This document shows positions 5,221-5,319 of a stretch of DNA of 5,319 nt, in pieces (the first letter of the stretch is position 1; each line of letters starts with the position of its first letter). The notes under the pieces were generated by a model that was not told the origin of the DNA, did not search any database, and saw only the letters and a program-made list of their open reading frames with translations. Origin of the DNA: Terriglobia bacterium (GTDB lineage Bacteria; Acidobacteriota; Terriglobia; UBA7540); assembly GCA_030040295.1 (NCBI GenBank), contig JASHTZ010000401.1:1-5319 (forward strand), written 5' to 3'. Both the position numbers and the translations under genes were made by a program.

Positions 5221-5319
5221 CCCAAACCTGTTGAGAATCAAATTTTCAAAGTCAGCCTGGCCCGCATTCGGTGCCAAGAACTCCAAGGGGCCGACTCTTA
5301 GTAAAGCGCGTTTCCGCAA
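5221..5319 (-). other. Sequence upstream of the permease, no recognisable gene
   Basis: The permease frame stays open through these 99 bases (33 codons), but the translation is not hydrophobic and does not resemble a RhaT N-terminus. Another minus-strand frame is open from the edge for 21 codons, to a TGA at about 5254-5256, so the tail of an upstream gene is possible. No convincing promoter is visible. Whether the permease is first in its operon cannot be decided here. Confidence 0.35.

Overview
The window looks like chromosomal DNA from a moderately GC-rich soil-type bacterium. Acidobacteriota is my best guess. The main clue is the first complete gene, a gluconate 2-dehydrogenase subunit 3-like protein whose RR-containing leader and tail resemble acidobacterial versions as I remember them. 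This lineage call is an inference and was not tested by a search.

Left part, plus strand (1-1954). The window opens with what may be the last 18 codons of an upstream gene, followed by a terminator-like hairpin. Next is an apparently orphan small subunit of a GMC-type dehydrogenase (107-625). A 243-base gap follows. It holds a long imperfect hairpin with a T run, a good sigma70-type promoter (TTGACA, 17 bases, CATGAT) and three tandem 14-base repeats, each carrying a small dyad. Then come a membrane methyltransferase of the isoprenylcysteine carboxyl methyltransferase (ICMT) family (869-1441) and, 54 bases later, a MarR-family regulator (1496-1954). These two are probably cotranscribed, and the MarR protein is a candidate to bind the repeats.

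Middle, minus strand (2011-2700). This is a compact type II toxin-antitoxin module: a ribbon-helix-helix antitoxin starting at a GTG (2654) and a PIN-domain (VapC-like) toxin starting at a second GTG inside the antitoxin stop (GTGA, 4-base overlap). Its promoter region has an extended -10 so close to the antitoxin GTG that the mRNA is predicted to be leaderless. Two near-identical 9-base dyads, 19 bases apart, sit over this promoter as likely autoregulatory operators.

Right part, minus strand (2741-5220). A RhaT-family sugar/proton-symporter-like permease and an M81 (MlrC/microcystinase C family) zinc metallopeptidase are fused translationally by a TAATG junction. This reads as a transport-plus-hydrolysis pair for an unknown small substrate. 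About 99 further bases at the right edge precede the chosen permease start and hold no recognisable gene.

The families themselves are known. The less ordinary features are the repeat-decorated leader of the methyltransferase-MarR pair, the leaderless and twin-operator architecture of the toxin-antitoxin module, and the tightly coupled RhaT-like/M81 pair.
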